Source: Bacilli bacterium (GTDB lineage: Bacteria; Bacillota_I; Bacilli_A; RF39; UBA660). Taken from it: DNA of 12,005 nt. Numbering within the stretch: the first letter of the stretch is position 1; each line of letters begins with the position of its first letter. Position numbers and translations under genes: made by a program. Shown here one piece after another: positions 1-6,836 of the stretch. The notes beneath the pieces were generated by a model. That model searched no databases. It was given only the letters and a program-made list of their open reading frames with translations, and had not been told where the DNA came from. Location of the stretch: positions 1 through 12,005 of the forward strand of contig JAAWSW010000037.1 of assembly GCA_022801735.1 (NCBI GenBank), read 5' to 3'.

Positions 1-30
1 TTTTTCAAAAAAAAGCAAGTTTTTCCCTCT

Positions 31-82
31 ATTTTCGGGACTTTAATTAAATAAATTCTATTTTTATCTTTTCGGGAACTTT
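31..82. repeat. Imperfect direct repeat around TTTTCGGGA
   Basis: ATTTTCGGGACTTT at 31-44 and CTTTTCGGGAACTTT at 68-82 share TTTTCGGGA, with a start-to-start distance of 37 bp, and both are followed within a few bases by AT-rich sequence. G/C-rich cores are rare in this AT-rich spacer, so two near-identical ones stand out. They could be an operator or leader element of a gene to the left, or chance. No known binding site is recognised. Confidence 0.3.
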
Positions 83-113
83 CCTCTTAATTTAACGGTG
101 GGTTTTGAGTATT

Positions 114-142
114 AAAAAATAGTTAACGCTTGTTAACTATTT
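114..142 (-). terminator. Second leftward hairpin behind atpC, terminator-like
   Basis: Positions 117-127 and 132-142 form a perfect 11-bp inverted repeat (AAATAGTTAAC with GTTAACTATTT) around a 4-base loop. Read leftward, the 3' arm runs into a T tract (A run on the plus strand at 114-119). Read rightward there is no T tract. No gene lies between it and the first terminator, so it is best taken as a back-up terminator of the atp operon. The 3' end of an unrecognised short RNA is an alternative. Confidence 0.5.
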
Positions 143-194
143 CATCATACTTATTATTGGTATAATTAAAATTAACCTTATTCCAAAATTTAAA

Positions 195-223
195 TAAAAA
201 AATCTAGTTAATAAATAACTAGA
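195..223 (-). terminator. Rho-independent terminator of the atp operon
   Basis: A perfect 8-bp stem (TCTAGTTA at 203-210 with TAACTAGA at 216-223) encloses a 5-base loop and is followed, read leftward, by seven T (A run 196-202). It begins one base after the atpC stop codon TAA (225-227). Stem, loop, U tract and position all fit an intrinsic terminator for leftward transcription. Confidence 0.85.
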
Positions 224-224
224 C

Positions 225-635
225 TTAATCTCTTATACTGGCTGTTTTCATAGCAGCCCTTGTTCTTTCAATAGATGCAGTTAATTCGGCTTTTCTTTCT
301 AAATCATGTTTTCCACTTTCAAGTTCTTCTTCTGCTCTTCTTTGTTCCTTCAAAATCAAATCAGTGTTTAATTTATCAGGCCATCCAGCAAAATCAACTA
401 TAGCAGAAACTTTAGTTCTTGTTACTTCTATAACACCCTCACTAATATATGCGTGTTTCTTCTTTTTATCTTTTTCAATTTCTAAAGTACATGGTTTAAC
501 CGCTATAAGCATAGGTTCATGATTAGCCATTATTCCAATATCACCTGTGATAGCATGAAAACTAATAAAATCTACATCATCCTGAAAAAAGATACCTGTA
601 GGAGAAACTACTTCGAATTTAAATGTTTTACTCAT
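225..635 (-). CDS. atpC: F1Fo ATP synthase subunit epsilon (AtpC)
   Basis: Epsilon subunit of the F1 central stalk. It contacts gamma and the c-ring and in many bacteria regulates ATP hydrolysis. The 136 residues match the usual two-domain form: an N-terminal beta-sandwich (about 1-85, with the typical start KFEVVSPTGIFFQDDVDFIS and the segment GDIGIMANHEPML) and a C-terminal helical hairpin (about 90-136, rich in Glu, Lys and Arg). The ATG at 635 follows AGGTGA with four spacer bases, and only 11 bases separate it from the atpD stop, so translation is probably coupled. It is the last gene of the operon and its TAA stop abuts the terminator. Identification rests on the sequence pattern plus operon position and is secure. 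Confidence 0.96.
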   Translation of the reverse strand: MSKTFKFEVVSPTGIFFQDDVDFISFHAITGDIGIMANHEPMLIAVKPCTLEIEKDKKKKHAYISEGVIEVTRTKVSAIVDFAGWPDKLNTDLILKEQRRAEEELESGKHDLERKAELTASIERTRAAMKTASIRD

Positions 636-646
636 AAATTCACCTA

Positions 647-2035
647 CTATTCCATAGTTTTAGCTTTTTCAATAACTTCATCAATAGTACCAACCATAAA
701 GAAAGCATCTTCTGGATAATTATCCATATTACCTTCAATAATTTCCTTAAATCCTCTTATGGTTTCACTTACTGGAACATATTTTCCTGGAATTCCTGTA
801 AATTGTTCACCAACAAAGAATGGTTGTGATAAGAATTTTTGAATTTTTCTGGCTCTATAAACAATTTTTTTATCTTCATCAGATAATTCATCCATACCTA
901 AGATTGCAATAATATCTTGAAGTTCTTTATATTTTTGTAAAATTTCTTGAACTTTTCTAGCAACATAATAATGTTCTTCACCAACAATTGCTGGATCCAT
1001 AATTCTAGAATTAGATTCAAGTGGATCTACAGCAGGATAAATACCTAATTCTGCAATTGACCTTGAAAGTGCAGTTACAGCATCTAAATGTGCAAATGTA
1101 GTTGCTGGTGCTGGATCTGTATAGTCATCTGCTGGAACGTATACCGCCTGAATTGATGTAATTGAACCATTTTTAGTAGATGTAATTCTTTCTTGTAATG
1201 CTCCTACATCAGTAGTTAAAGTAGGTTGATATCCAACTGCAGATGGAATTCTACCTAATAAAGTTGAAACTTCTGAGCCTGCTTGAATAAATCTAAAAAT
1301 GTTATCAACAAAGAATAATACATCTTGATGTTTCACATCTCTAAAATATTCAGCCATAGTAAGACCAGTTAAAGCAACTCTCATTCTTGCTCCTGGAGGC
1401 TCATTCATTTGTCCGAAAACTAAAGCAGTTTTATTAATAACTCCAGATTCAGCCATTTCATTAATTAAATCATTACCTTCTCTTGAACGCTCACCAACTC
1501 CAGTAAATACTGAATAACCACCATGTTCATTAGCAATACTACTAATTAATTCTTGGATTAATACAGTTTTACCAACTCCAGCACCGCCAAATAATCCGAT
1601 TTTTCCACCTTTTGCATAAGGGGCAAGTAAATCAATAACCTTAATACCAGTTTCAAACATTTCTGCTACTGGCTTTTGATCTACAAATTTTGGTGCTTCT
1701 CTATGAATAGGCCATTTTTCTGCTGATTTTACTTCACCTTTTTCATCAATTGCTTCACCTAAAATATTAAATACTCTTCCTAATACTTCTTCACCAACAG
1801 GAGCAGATATAGGGGCTCCTGTATCGATTGCTTTCATTCCTCTTTGAAGACCATCTGTAGATGACATTGCAACACATCTAACTGTATCATTTCCTAAATG
1901 TTGCATAACCTCAGCTACTATTTTTCCATCATTAAAAGGAATTTCAATTGCATTATAAAGATTAGGTAATTTATCACTGCCAAATTTAACATCTAAAACA
2001 GCGCCTGTAATTTGTGATATTTTTCCTTCGTTCAT
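647..2035 (-). CDS. atpD: F1Fo ATP synthase subunit beta (AtpD), catalytic
   Basis: Catalytic beta subunit of F1, where ATP is made or hydrolysed on the cytoplasmic side. The 462 residues are normal length. The N-terminal barrel spans about 1-80. The P-loop GGAGVGKT is at 150-157. The GERSREGNDL segment carries the catalytic glutamate Glu182. The Walker B strand VLFFVDN ends around Asp244. The C-terminal domain contains the DELSDEDK form of the DELSEED loop that touches gamma. All active-site positions I can check are intact. ATG at 2035 follows GGGTGA with six spacer bases, and the stop is TAG. It sits between atpG (18-base gap) and atpC (11-base gap). Confidence 0.98.
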   Translation of the reverse strand: MNEGKISQITGAVLDVKFGSDKLPNLYNAIEIPFNDGKIVAEVMQHLGNDTVRCVAMSSTDGLQRGMKAIDTGAPISAPVGEEVLGRVFNILGEAIDEKGEVKSAEKWPIHREAPKFVDQKPVAEMFETGIKVIDLLAPYAKGGKIGLFGGAGVGKTVLIQELISSIANEHGGYSVFTGVGERSREGNDLINEMAESGVINKTALVFGQMNEPPGARMRVALTGLTMAEYFRDVKHQDVLFFVDNIFRFIQAGSEVSTLLGRIPSAVGYQPTLTTDVGALQERITSTKNGSITSIQAVYVPADDYTDPAPATTFAHLDAVTALSRSIAELGIYPAVDPLESNSRIMDPAIVGEEHYYVARKVQEILQKYKELQDIIAILGMDELSDEDKKIVYRARKIQKFLSQPFFVGEQFTGIPGKYVPVSETIRGFKEIIEGNMDNYPEDAFFMVGTIDEVIEKAKTME

Positions 2036-2053
2036 TTATAATCACCCTTTCTT

Positions 2054-2911
2054 TTAATTAGCATTCATTGCTCCACCAATAATCTCAGATATTTCTTGAG
2101 TTATAGCCTGTTGTCTTGCTCTATTATAATCTAAAGTAAGTTTTTTAGATACTTTCTCAGCATTACTTGTAGCAGCATCCATAGCATTCATACGTGCAAA
2201 ATGTTCACTTACAAATGATTCAACCATTCCACCATATAAAATACCTTTTAAGTATTGTCTAGTTAATCTTTCAAATACCACTTCAGGAGAAGGTTCAAAT
2301 TCTAAATTTTGTTTTACTTCACCATCTTCAAAATCTTTAAGTTCTAATGGAAGTAATTTAATCGATTGTGGAACGAAACTCATCGCAGATTCCATTTCGG
2401 TATAAATAAGTTCTAACTCATCTATATCGCCTCTTTTAAACATTTTTAGTAAATGTTTAGCAATATCTGCTGCTGTTATTGTTGTAACTGAATAACTATT
2501 TATTCCCAAGTCTGTACTAACATTATAACCATTTTTCACCATATAGTTTTTTACTACATTACCAATTGGAAATACAACAGAATTTTCCTTATCTATAATT
2601 TTAACGGCTTCTTTTATAACATTACTATTATAACCACCATTAAGTCCACTATCTGAAGATATTACAACATAAGCCTTTTTTCTATTCGGTTTATTTTTCC
2701 TTTTATCAAAATAAACTAGTTGCATTTCTGGTGTACTTTTCATAACCTCAGACATAACTACTTGAATATGTTTAAAAAATGGTAAAGTTCTTTCATGCAT
2801 TTCTCTTGCCTTTTTTAGTTTTGAAGCAGCAATCAATTTCATTGCTTTGGTAATTTTTTTAGTACCTTCAACACCTCTAATTCTAAGTTTTATTTCCCTA
2901 GTATTAGCCAT
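2054..2911 (-). CDS. atpG: F1Fo ATP synthase subunit gamma (AtpG)
   Basis: Gamma subunit, the rotating shaft inside the alpha3beta3 hexamer. The 285 residues are typical. The N-terminal helix begins with the family hallmark NTREIKLRIRGVEGTKKITK, followed by AMKLIAASKLKKA. The C-terminal helix carries the conserved AMDAATSNAEKV segment and ends with EISEIIGGAMNAN. The central Rossmann-like part (about 75-200) is more divergent. ATG at 2911 follows GGTGGTGA with six spacer bases, and 18 bases separate it from the atpA stop. Nothing in the sequence suggests truncation or frameshift. Confidence 0.97.
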   Translation of the reverse strand: MANTREIKLRIRGVEGTKKITKAMKLIAASKLKKAREMHERTLPFFKHIQVVMSEVMKSTPEMQLVYFDKRKNKPNRKKAYVVISSDSGLNGGYNSNVIKEAVKIIDKENSVVFPIGNVVKNYMVKNGYNVSTDLGINSYSVTTITAADIAKHLLKMFKRGDIDELELIYTEMESAMSFVPQSIKLLPLELKDFEDGEVKQNLEFEPSPEVVFERLTRQYLKGILYGGMVESFVSEHFARMNAMDAATSNAEKVSKKLTLDYNRARQQAITQEISEIIGGAMNAN

Positions 2912-2929
2912 TTAACTTCACCACCATTT

Positions 2930-4441
2930 CTATAAACTAAAAATTCTTTTGTATTCATTAATACTTTCTTTAATTTCTTCTTCGATTTCTTTTGTTAAAT
3001 CTTTTTTAGTTTTAATTTCATTTAATAAATTTTGATGTTTTTCTTGAACATACTCAATTAAACCTTTATTAAACTCTTTAACTTTACTGTTTTCAATATC
3101 TGACAAATAACCATTAACTGCTGCATAAAGCATAACTACTTGTCTTTCAACAGGGATAGTTTGATATTGAGGTTGTTTAATTAATTCCAAGATTCTCTCA
3201 CCTTGAATTAATTTATCTTGAGTTGATTTATCTAAATCCGAACCAAATTGTGCGAATGAAGCAAGTTCACGATATTGTGCTAAATCAATTCTTATTCTTC
3301 CTGAAAGTTTTTTCATTGCCTTAATTTGAGCAGCACCACCAACACGTGATACTGAAAGTCCAGCATTTACAGCAGGTCTTTGACCTCCAAAGAAAAGTTC
3401 ACTTTCTAAATAAATTTGTCCATCAGTTATTGAAATAACATTTGTTGGAACATAAGCAGAAACATCGCCTGCTAAAGTTTCAATTATAGGTAATGCTGTG
3501 ATTGAACCACCACCATGTTCATCATCTAACTTAGCAGCTCTTTCAAGTAATCTTGAATGTAAGTAAAATACATCTCCTGGATAGGCTTCACGCCCTGGTG
3601 AACGACGTAATAATAAACTCATTGCTCTATAACTTTGAGCATGTTTTGATAAATCATCATAAACAATTAAAACATCTTTACCTTGTTCATACATAAAATA
3701 TTCAGCAATTGCACTTCCTGCATAAGGTGCTAAAAATTGAATTGGAGCAGAATCACTAGCAGTTGATGAAACAACAATTGTATAATCCATTGCTCCATGT
3801 TTTTTTAAGGTATTAACTACACCTGCAACCGATGAAGATTTTTGACCTATTGCTACATAAATACAAATTACATCTTGTCCTTTTTGATTAATAATTGTGT
3901 CAATCGCAATAGCAGTTTTCCCTGTTTGTCTATCACCAATGATTAACTCTCTTTGTCCTCTACCGATTGGTATCATAGAATCAATCGCTAAAATACCTGT
4001 TTGAAGTGGTGTATCAACTGATTTTCTAATCATTACACTTGGCGCTAAAAACTCAACATCTCTATATTTATCTACTTTGTATGGCTCTTTCCCATCAAGT
4101 ACCTCACCTAATGGATTTACAACTCTACCGATAATTTCATCACTAACACCAATACTTACTGGTTTCCCAGTTCTCTTAGCAATAGTACCTTCCTTAACTT
4201 CTTTTTCTCCACCAAATAAAACGCATCCTACGCTTTCTTCCTCAAGGTTCATAGCCATACCATAAATACCATTTCCAAAATCAATAAGTTCATTAGCCAT
4301 ACAGTTTTTAAGTCCAAAAATTTTAACAACACCATCTCCAGACTCGATAACATGACCAACTTCATCGATTTTCATTTTTGAATCATAACCATCTATTTTT
4401 TTTCTAATAATGTCACTAATTTCCTCTGGTTTTATTAACAC
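2930..4441 (-). CDS. atpA: F1Fo ATP synthase subunit alpha (AtpA)
   Basis: Non-catalytic nucleotide-binding alpha subunit of F1. At 503 residues it is full length. The P-loop GDRQTGKT lies at 169-176. The ATPase alpha/beta signature PAVNAGLSVS is at 356-365, directly followed by Arg366, the equivalent of the arginine finger that reaches into the beta site. The C-terminal helical bundle is present. The start is GTG at 4441, chosen because a full GGAGG lies eight bases upstream and the protein then begins MLIKPEEISDIIRKKI, as expected for the N-terminal delta-binding helix. The stop is TAG. It follows atpH by 14 bases. Confidence 0.98.
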   Translation of the reverse strand: MLIKPEEISDIIRKKIDGYDSKMKIDEVGHVIESGDGVVKIFGLKNCMANELIDFGNGIYGMAMNLEEESVGCVLFGGEKEVKEGTIAKRTGKPVSIGVSDEIIGRVVNPLGEVLDGKEPYKVDKYRDVEFLAPSVMIRKSVDTPLQTGILAIDSMIPIGRGQRELIIGDRQTGKTAIAIDTIINQKGQDVICIYVAIGQKSSSVAGVVNTLKKHGAMDYTIVVSSTASDSAPIQFLAPYAGSAIAEYFMYEQGKDVLIVYDDLSKHAQSYRAMSLLLRRSPGREAYPGDVFYLHSRLLERAAKLDDEHGGGSITALPIIETLAGDVSAYVPTNVISITDGQIYLESELFFGGQRPAVNAGLSVSRVGGAAQIKAMKKLSGRIRIDLAQYRELASFAQFGSDLDKSTQDKLIQGERILELIKQPQYQTIPVERQVVMLYAAVNGYLSDIENSKVKEFNKGLIEYVQEKHQNLLNEIKTKKDLTKEIEEEIKESINEYKRIFSL

Positions 4442-4455
4442 TTTGATTTCCTCCT

Positions 4456-4965
4456 TTACAGCATCTCATCTAATTTAGTTTTAATTGTATCATCATATAC
4501 TTTGCCACCAGCAATAACTTTAACTCCACCAATTAAACTCTCATCAATACTAACTTTATAATTAACTTCTTTAGCACTATATATTTTCTTAAACTTTTCA
4601 GTTATTCCTTGAATTTCTTCATCTAAAAGTTTACTTGAAGTAATTATATTAATATTTATTTTTTTATTTATTTCATCTAATAAGCCCTGATATTTTTTAT
4701 AAATGTCATCAATCAAATTAAATCTATTTTCTTTTAAAATTAAGCTTATAAAATTAAGAAATTTTTCTTCTTTTTTATCAGGTATCATTTCTTTAATGAT
4801 ATCTAATTTCACTTCATCTGTTATTCTGGGATTATTAAAAGTTTCTTTAAACTCTGAATTTATTTTATAAAATGTAGCAATATTTTCTAAATATTTACAT
4901 ATCTCATCTTTATTATCTACAGAATTTATAAGAGCATCTGCATATCTTGTACTTACTGCAGCCAC
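4456..4965 (-). CDS. atpH: F1Fo ATP synthase subunit delta (AtpH)
   Basis: Delta subunit (OSCP homologue) of the peripheral stator stalk, joining the b subunits to the top of F1. The 169-residue product begins MAAVSTRYADALINSV, matching the family start (xxRYAxAL), and ends with the conserved ESLIGGVKVIAGGKVYDDTI strand region. I chose the GTG at 4965 rather than the GTG at 4974, because AGGTGA lies five bases before the former while the latter is inside that ribosome site. The choice changes only three residues. It is A/T- and Lys-rich and more divergent than its neighbours, as usual for delta. The gap to atpF is 14 bases. Confidence 0.94.
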   Translation of the reverse strand: MAAVSTRYADALINSVDNKDEICKYLENIATFYKINSEFKETFNNPRITDEVKLDIIKEMIPDKKEEKFLNFISLILKENRFNLIDDIYKKYQGLLDEINKKININIITSSKLLDEEIQGITEKFKKIYSAKEVNYKVSIDESLIGGVKVIAGGKVYDDTIKTKLDEML

Positions 4966-4979
4966 TATAATCACCTCTC

Positions 4980-5465
4980 TTATTTTTCGTCTTTTATAAA
5001 CTTATCAATAAGTTTTCTATTTGAATCAGTATCTAAATTTTCATTAATTACTTTCTTACTTGCCTCTAATACTAAATCTGCAATTTGTTCTTTAAGACCA
5101 ACTATTAATTGTTCCTTTTCAATTTCAAGTTCATTTCTTGTATTTTCAGCAAATTTTTCTGAATCTTCTTTTGCTTTAGCAATAATAGACTGATACTCAT
5201 CTTTAGCTTTTTTCTCATATGAAGCTATAAGAGCATTTCCTTCTTCTTTTATTTCTTTAAGTCTTTCCTTATGTTCATCTTCCATTTTAGATGCCATTGA
5301 TTTAGCCTCTTCTGCTAATGCTAAAGCCTCTTCAATTTTTGTTGTTCGAGCTAACATATATTTACTAACAGGTTTAAATAATATTTTTTTCAAAATAAAA
5401 TATAAAATTAATATATTTAGTACTGTAAAAAATAATGTAGACCAGAATTCTCTATTTATCTCCAT
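4980..5465 (-). CDS. atpF: F1Fo ATP synthase subunit b (AtpF)
   Basis: Subunit b, the membrane-anchored dimeric peripheral stalk. The 161 residues show a single N-terminal membrane helix (about 8-28, FWSTLFFTVLNILILYFIL), then the basic KKILFKPVSKYM hinge typical of b subunits. A long charged coiled-coil rich in Glu, Lys and Ala (about 40-150) follows. ATG at 5465 is preceded by GGAG at eight bases. The gene stands apart from atpE by 75 bases holding a strong hairpin, so it has its own ribosome site well clear of the upstream stop. No duplicate b-prime gene is present. Confidence 0.95.
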   Translation of the reverse strand: MEINREFWSTLFFTVLNILILYFILKKILFKPVSKYMLARTTKIEEALALAEEAKSMASKMEDEHKERLKEIKEEGNALIASYEKKAKDEYQSIIAKAKEDSEKFAENTRNELEIEKEQLIVGLKEQIADLVLEASKKVINENLDTDSNRKLIDKFIKDEK

Positions 5466-5500
5466 AAAAGTAACTCCATTTCTATTTATTCATAACGATT

Positions 5501-5533
5501 AAAACTTCAAGTTTAAACTAAACCTGAAGTTTT
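5501..5533 (-). promoter_or_regulatory. Intercistronic hairpin between atpE and atpF
   Basis: In the leftward mRNA, bases 5533-5525 (AAAACUUCA) pair with 5509-5501 (UGAAGUUUU). This continues through one G-U wobble (5524/5510) and a further 5 bp (5523-5519 with 5515-5511) around a 3-base loop, giving about 15 continuous pairs. It starts seven bases after the atpE stop codon. Only four U follow, so it looks weaker than a full terminator. It is likely a 3' stabiliser or partial terminator that raises atpE output, matching the many c copies needed per complex. The function is inferred. Confidence 0.65.
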
Positions 5534-5540
5534 ATTGGGC

Positions 5541-5762
5541 TTACATTTTTCCCATAATCATTATAGCGATAACTAATCCATAGATTGCTGTTGCTTCTGC
5601 AAGTGCAGCACCTAATAATAGGATAGTTTGAATTTTTCCTGAAGCCTCAGGTTGTCTAGCAATTGCCTCTGATGCTTTACCAGTAGCAACACCGATACCA
5701 ATACCAGCTCCTACACCAGTAAATACAGCGATACCTGCACCAACTAAACCTAACATTTCCAT
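5541..5762 (-). CDS. atpE: F1Fo ATP synthase subunit c (AtpE), predicted proton type
   Basis: Proteolipid c subunit that forms the rotor ring in the membrane. The 73 residues form two membrane helices around the polar loop ARQPEA (Arg36-Gln37-Pro38), with a glycine-repeat first helix (VGAGIGIGVATGKA). The ion-binding carboxylate is Glu56 in ALAEATAIY. Aligned with the Ilyobacter tartaricus sodium ring, Gln32 corresponds here to Ile23 and Ser66 to Ala57, so two sodium ligands are missing and proton coupling is predicted. ATG at 5762 follows GGTGGTGA with six spacer bases. The gap to atpB is 24 bases, and a stable hairpin follows its stop. Confidence 0.97.
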   Translation of the reverse strand: MEMLGLVGAGIAVFTGVGAGIGIGVATGKASEAIARQPEASGKIQTILLLGAALAEATAIYGLVIAIMIMGKM

Positions 5763-5786
5763 AATTTCACCACCTTCAATAATTTT

Positions 5787-6473
5787 CTATTCCTCTTCGT
5801 GAACTTCTTCTGATATATATAATACAGTTAGAAGTACAAAGACAAATGCCTGTAGCCCACCATCGAATAAGTCAAAATACATACATGCAATACTTGGCAC
5901 TATTGCTGGCAAACTAGCAGATAGTAATTCCATTAGGATATATGCACCTAGGATATTACCAAAAAGTCGCATACTTAGCGATAATGGTTTTGTGATAAAT
6001 TCTAATAAATTAAATGGGAACAAGAATGGTAATGGAGAAAACAATCTTTTTACAAAACCTTTAATTCCTTTGACATATATTCCAGCACCTATAGCAATAA
6101 CAATAGTCATTACAGCCAAAGCAACTGTTACACCAAACGATCTTGTTGGCGGAGCAATAAGGCCATGCGTTAACTCGCCCATAAATAAGGCTCCTAAAGT
6201 ATTGGAAATAATTAAGAAAAGTCCAACCGTTCCAACATAAGCAGCGAATTTCTTTCCTTTTTCTCCCATAAAACTTTCAGTAAAATTAGTAACTCCTTCA
6301 ACTACCAATTCTGCTGTGTTTTGAAGTCCTGTAGGTACTAATTTCATTTTTCTCGTTGCCAAAAAAGCCCAAAGAATTATAACTGCCATAGCAATCCATG
6401 ACATTATAACAACATTGGTTACTGGAATTTCAAAATAAGGTATTTCAAAAATTGTACTAACATGATCATTCAT
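5787..6473 (-). CDS. atpB: F1Fo ATP synthase subunit a (AtpB)
   Basis: Subunit a, which provides the two ion half-channels against the c-ring. The 228 residues contain about five or six hydrophobic segments (roughly 19-40, 77-99, 113-134, 164-185, 204-222). The key SMRLFGN motif carries the essential Arg169. The segment GLIAPPTRSFGVTVALA matches the PPT region of the family, and the acidic tail EEVHEEE is short. I start at ATG 6473, because GGGTGA lies four bases upstream, the same spacing as in dnaD and atpC. An in-frame GTG at 6485 would add four residues and overlap that ribosome site. It is the first gene of the operon, and atpI is not found upstream. Confidence 0.96.
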   Translation of the reverse strand: MNDHVSTIFEIPYFEIPVTNVVIMSWIAMAVIILWAFLATRKMKLVPTGLQNTAELVVEGVTNFTESFMGEKGKKFAAYVGTVGLFLIISNTLGALFMGELTHGLIAPPTRSFGVTVALAVMTIVIAIGAGIYVKGIKGFVKRLFSPLPFLFPFNLLEFITKPLSLSMRLFGNILGAYILMELLSASLPAIVPSIACMYFDLFDGGLQAFVFVLLTVLYISEEVHEEE

Positions 6474-6516
6474 ACTCTCACCCACTTATAATCCTGTGTT
6501 AGAAATTTACCACACG

Positions 6517-6570
6517 CATTATCAATTATAGCCCAAAAAAAATATCATTGTCAATACTTCATTGTCAATA
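6517..6570 (-). repeat. Iterated ATTGAYAATG motif over the atp promoter
   Basis: On the minus strand TATTGACAATG occurs exactly twice, at 6560-6570 and 6546-6556 (14 bp apart). A 9-of-11 copy, AATTGATAATG, lies at 6517-6527, 29 bp (about two periods) further on, across the end of the -10 box. Each copy is itself a small inverted repeat, ATTG-N-CAAT or nearly so. The nearer full copy supplies the -35 hexamer. Tandem near-palindromes over a promoter suggest a repressor site or a duplicated -35, and no known regulator is recognised. Confidence 0.5.
6525..6554 (-). promoter_or_regulatory. Promoter of the atp operon
   Basis: Read leftward, a perfect TTGACA (6554-6549) and a perfect TATAAT (6530-6525) are separated by 18 bases, including an eight-T run. 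Start of transcription is expected near 6518, giving a leader of about 45 bases before the atpB ATG. A second TTGACA (6568-6563) lies 14 bases upstream, too far from this -10 to pair with it. This is the best promoter in the window. Confidence 0.85.
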
Positions 6571-6637
6571 AAAACACTATTTTTATACAGATAAAACTAA
6601 ACACCGATGTTACAACTATGCCTACTTTTCATTGGAT

Positions 6638-6667
6638 AAAAAAACTACTTACATTTAAAGTAAGTAG
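6638..6667 (-). terminator. Leftward terminator upstream of the atp promoter
   Basis: CTACTTAC (6645-6652) and GTAAGTAG (6660-6667) form an 8-bp stem with a 7-base loop. Leftward it is followed by seven T (A run 6638-6644), and rightward by CC and five T. The leftward form is the stronger one. The stop codon TAG of the small leftward frame (6645-6647) is the last part of the stem. It would end transcription of that frame and insulate the atp promoter. Confidence 0.7.
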
Positions 6668-6734
6668 CCTTTTTAATATCATTAACATCATCAACCATTA
6701 AATCAAAAATTTTATTTATTTCATCAATATTCAT
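6645..6734 (-). CDS. Possible 29-residue small protein, unrecognised
   Basis: A leftward frame of 29 codons starts at ATG 6734, four bases after GGTGA, the same ribosome-site layout as dnaD and atpB here. It ends with TAG inside a terminator stem. The product, beginning MNIDEINKIFDLMVDD and ending ATYFKCK, is acidic in its first half and probably helical, with no membrane segment. I do not recognise it. The start site and terminator argue for a real micro-gene. Against this, the same frame reads on upstream past a single TAG with protein-like sequence, which suggests it is the tail of a decayed gene. No clear promoter of its own is seen. Confidence 0.35.
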   Translation of the reverse strand: MNIDEINKIFDLMVDDVNDIKKATYFKCK

Positions 6735-6836
6735 AGTATCACCAAAATAAGCCTAACACTTATTAAAATCATTTTCATTAAAATCGACAAAACTAGATAA
6801 AACTAGAACTTTATAATTTTTTATAGAAAAATTTTC
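6645..6836 (-). pseudogene. Possible decayed gene remnant with one in-frame TAG
   Basis: From GAA at 6836 to the TAG at 6645 one minus-strand frame is interrupted only by TAG at 6753-6755. The 27 codons before that stop read plausibly as protein, including a hydrophobic strand and an acidic turn (KVLVLSSFVDFNENDFNKC). The 29 codons after it form the small ORF. Upstream of 6836 another TAG closes the frame, and the recU promoter and gene begin there. This fits the C-terminal relic of a longer gene whose front was lost. The family is not recognised, and chance in AT-rich DNA is not excluded. Confidence 0.35.

Larger units (their letters stand above)
1..224. other. Non-coding region downstream of the ATP synthase operon
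   Basis: No reading frame of useful length with a start and ribosome site is visible on either strand. All three plus-strand frames entering from the left edge stop within about 55 bases. The stretch holds an imperfect repeat around TTTTCGGGA (31-44 and 68-82) and two leftward terminator-like hairpins (117-142 and 203-223). It also has an extended -10-like TGGTATAAT on the plus strand at 158-166. It probably separates the atp operon from a gene beyond the left edge. Confidence 0.6.

Noticed and set aside
519..719. Plus-strand open frame opposite atpC/atpD
   Set aside because: It is antisense to two secure genes, has no ribosome site and its product has no protein-like pattern.
4077..4265. 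Plus-strand open frame opposite atpA
   Set aside because: Shadow of the conserved alpha-subunit codons; Ser/Pro/Thr-rich product of no known type.
5541..5762. Sodium-translocating ATP synthase
   Set aside because: Gln and Ser ligand positions of the sodium motif are Ile and Ala.
5992..6240. Plus-strand open frame opposite atpB
   Set aside because: Lies wholly within the antisense of a conserved membrane subunit and has no start context.
6731..6778. 15-codon hydrophobic leftward frame overlapping the small ORF start as ATGA
   Set aside because: It looks like a coupled leader peptide, but its ATG has no ribosome site and the other frame explains the sequence better.
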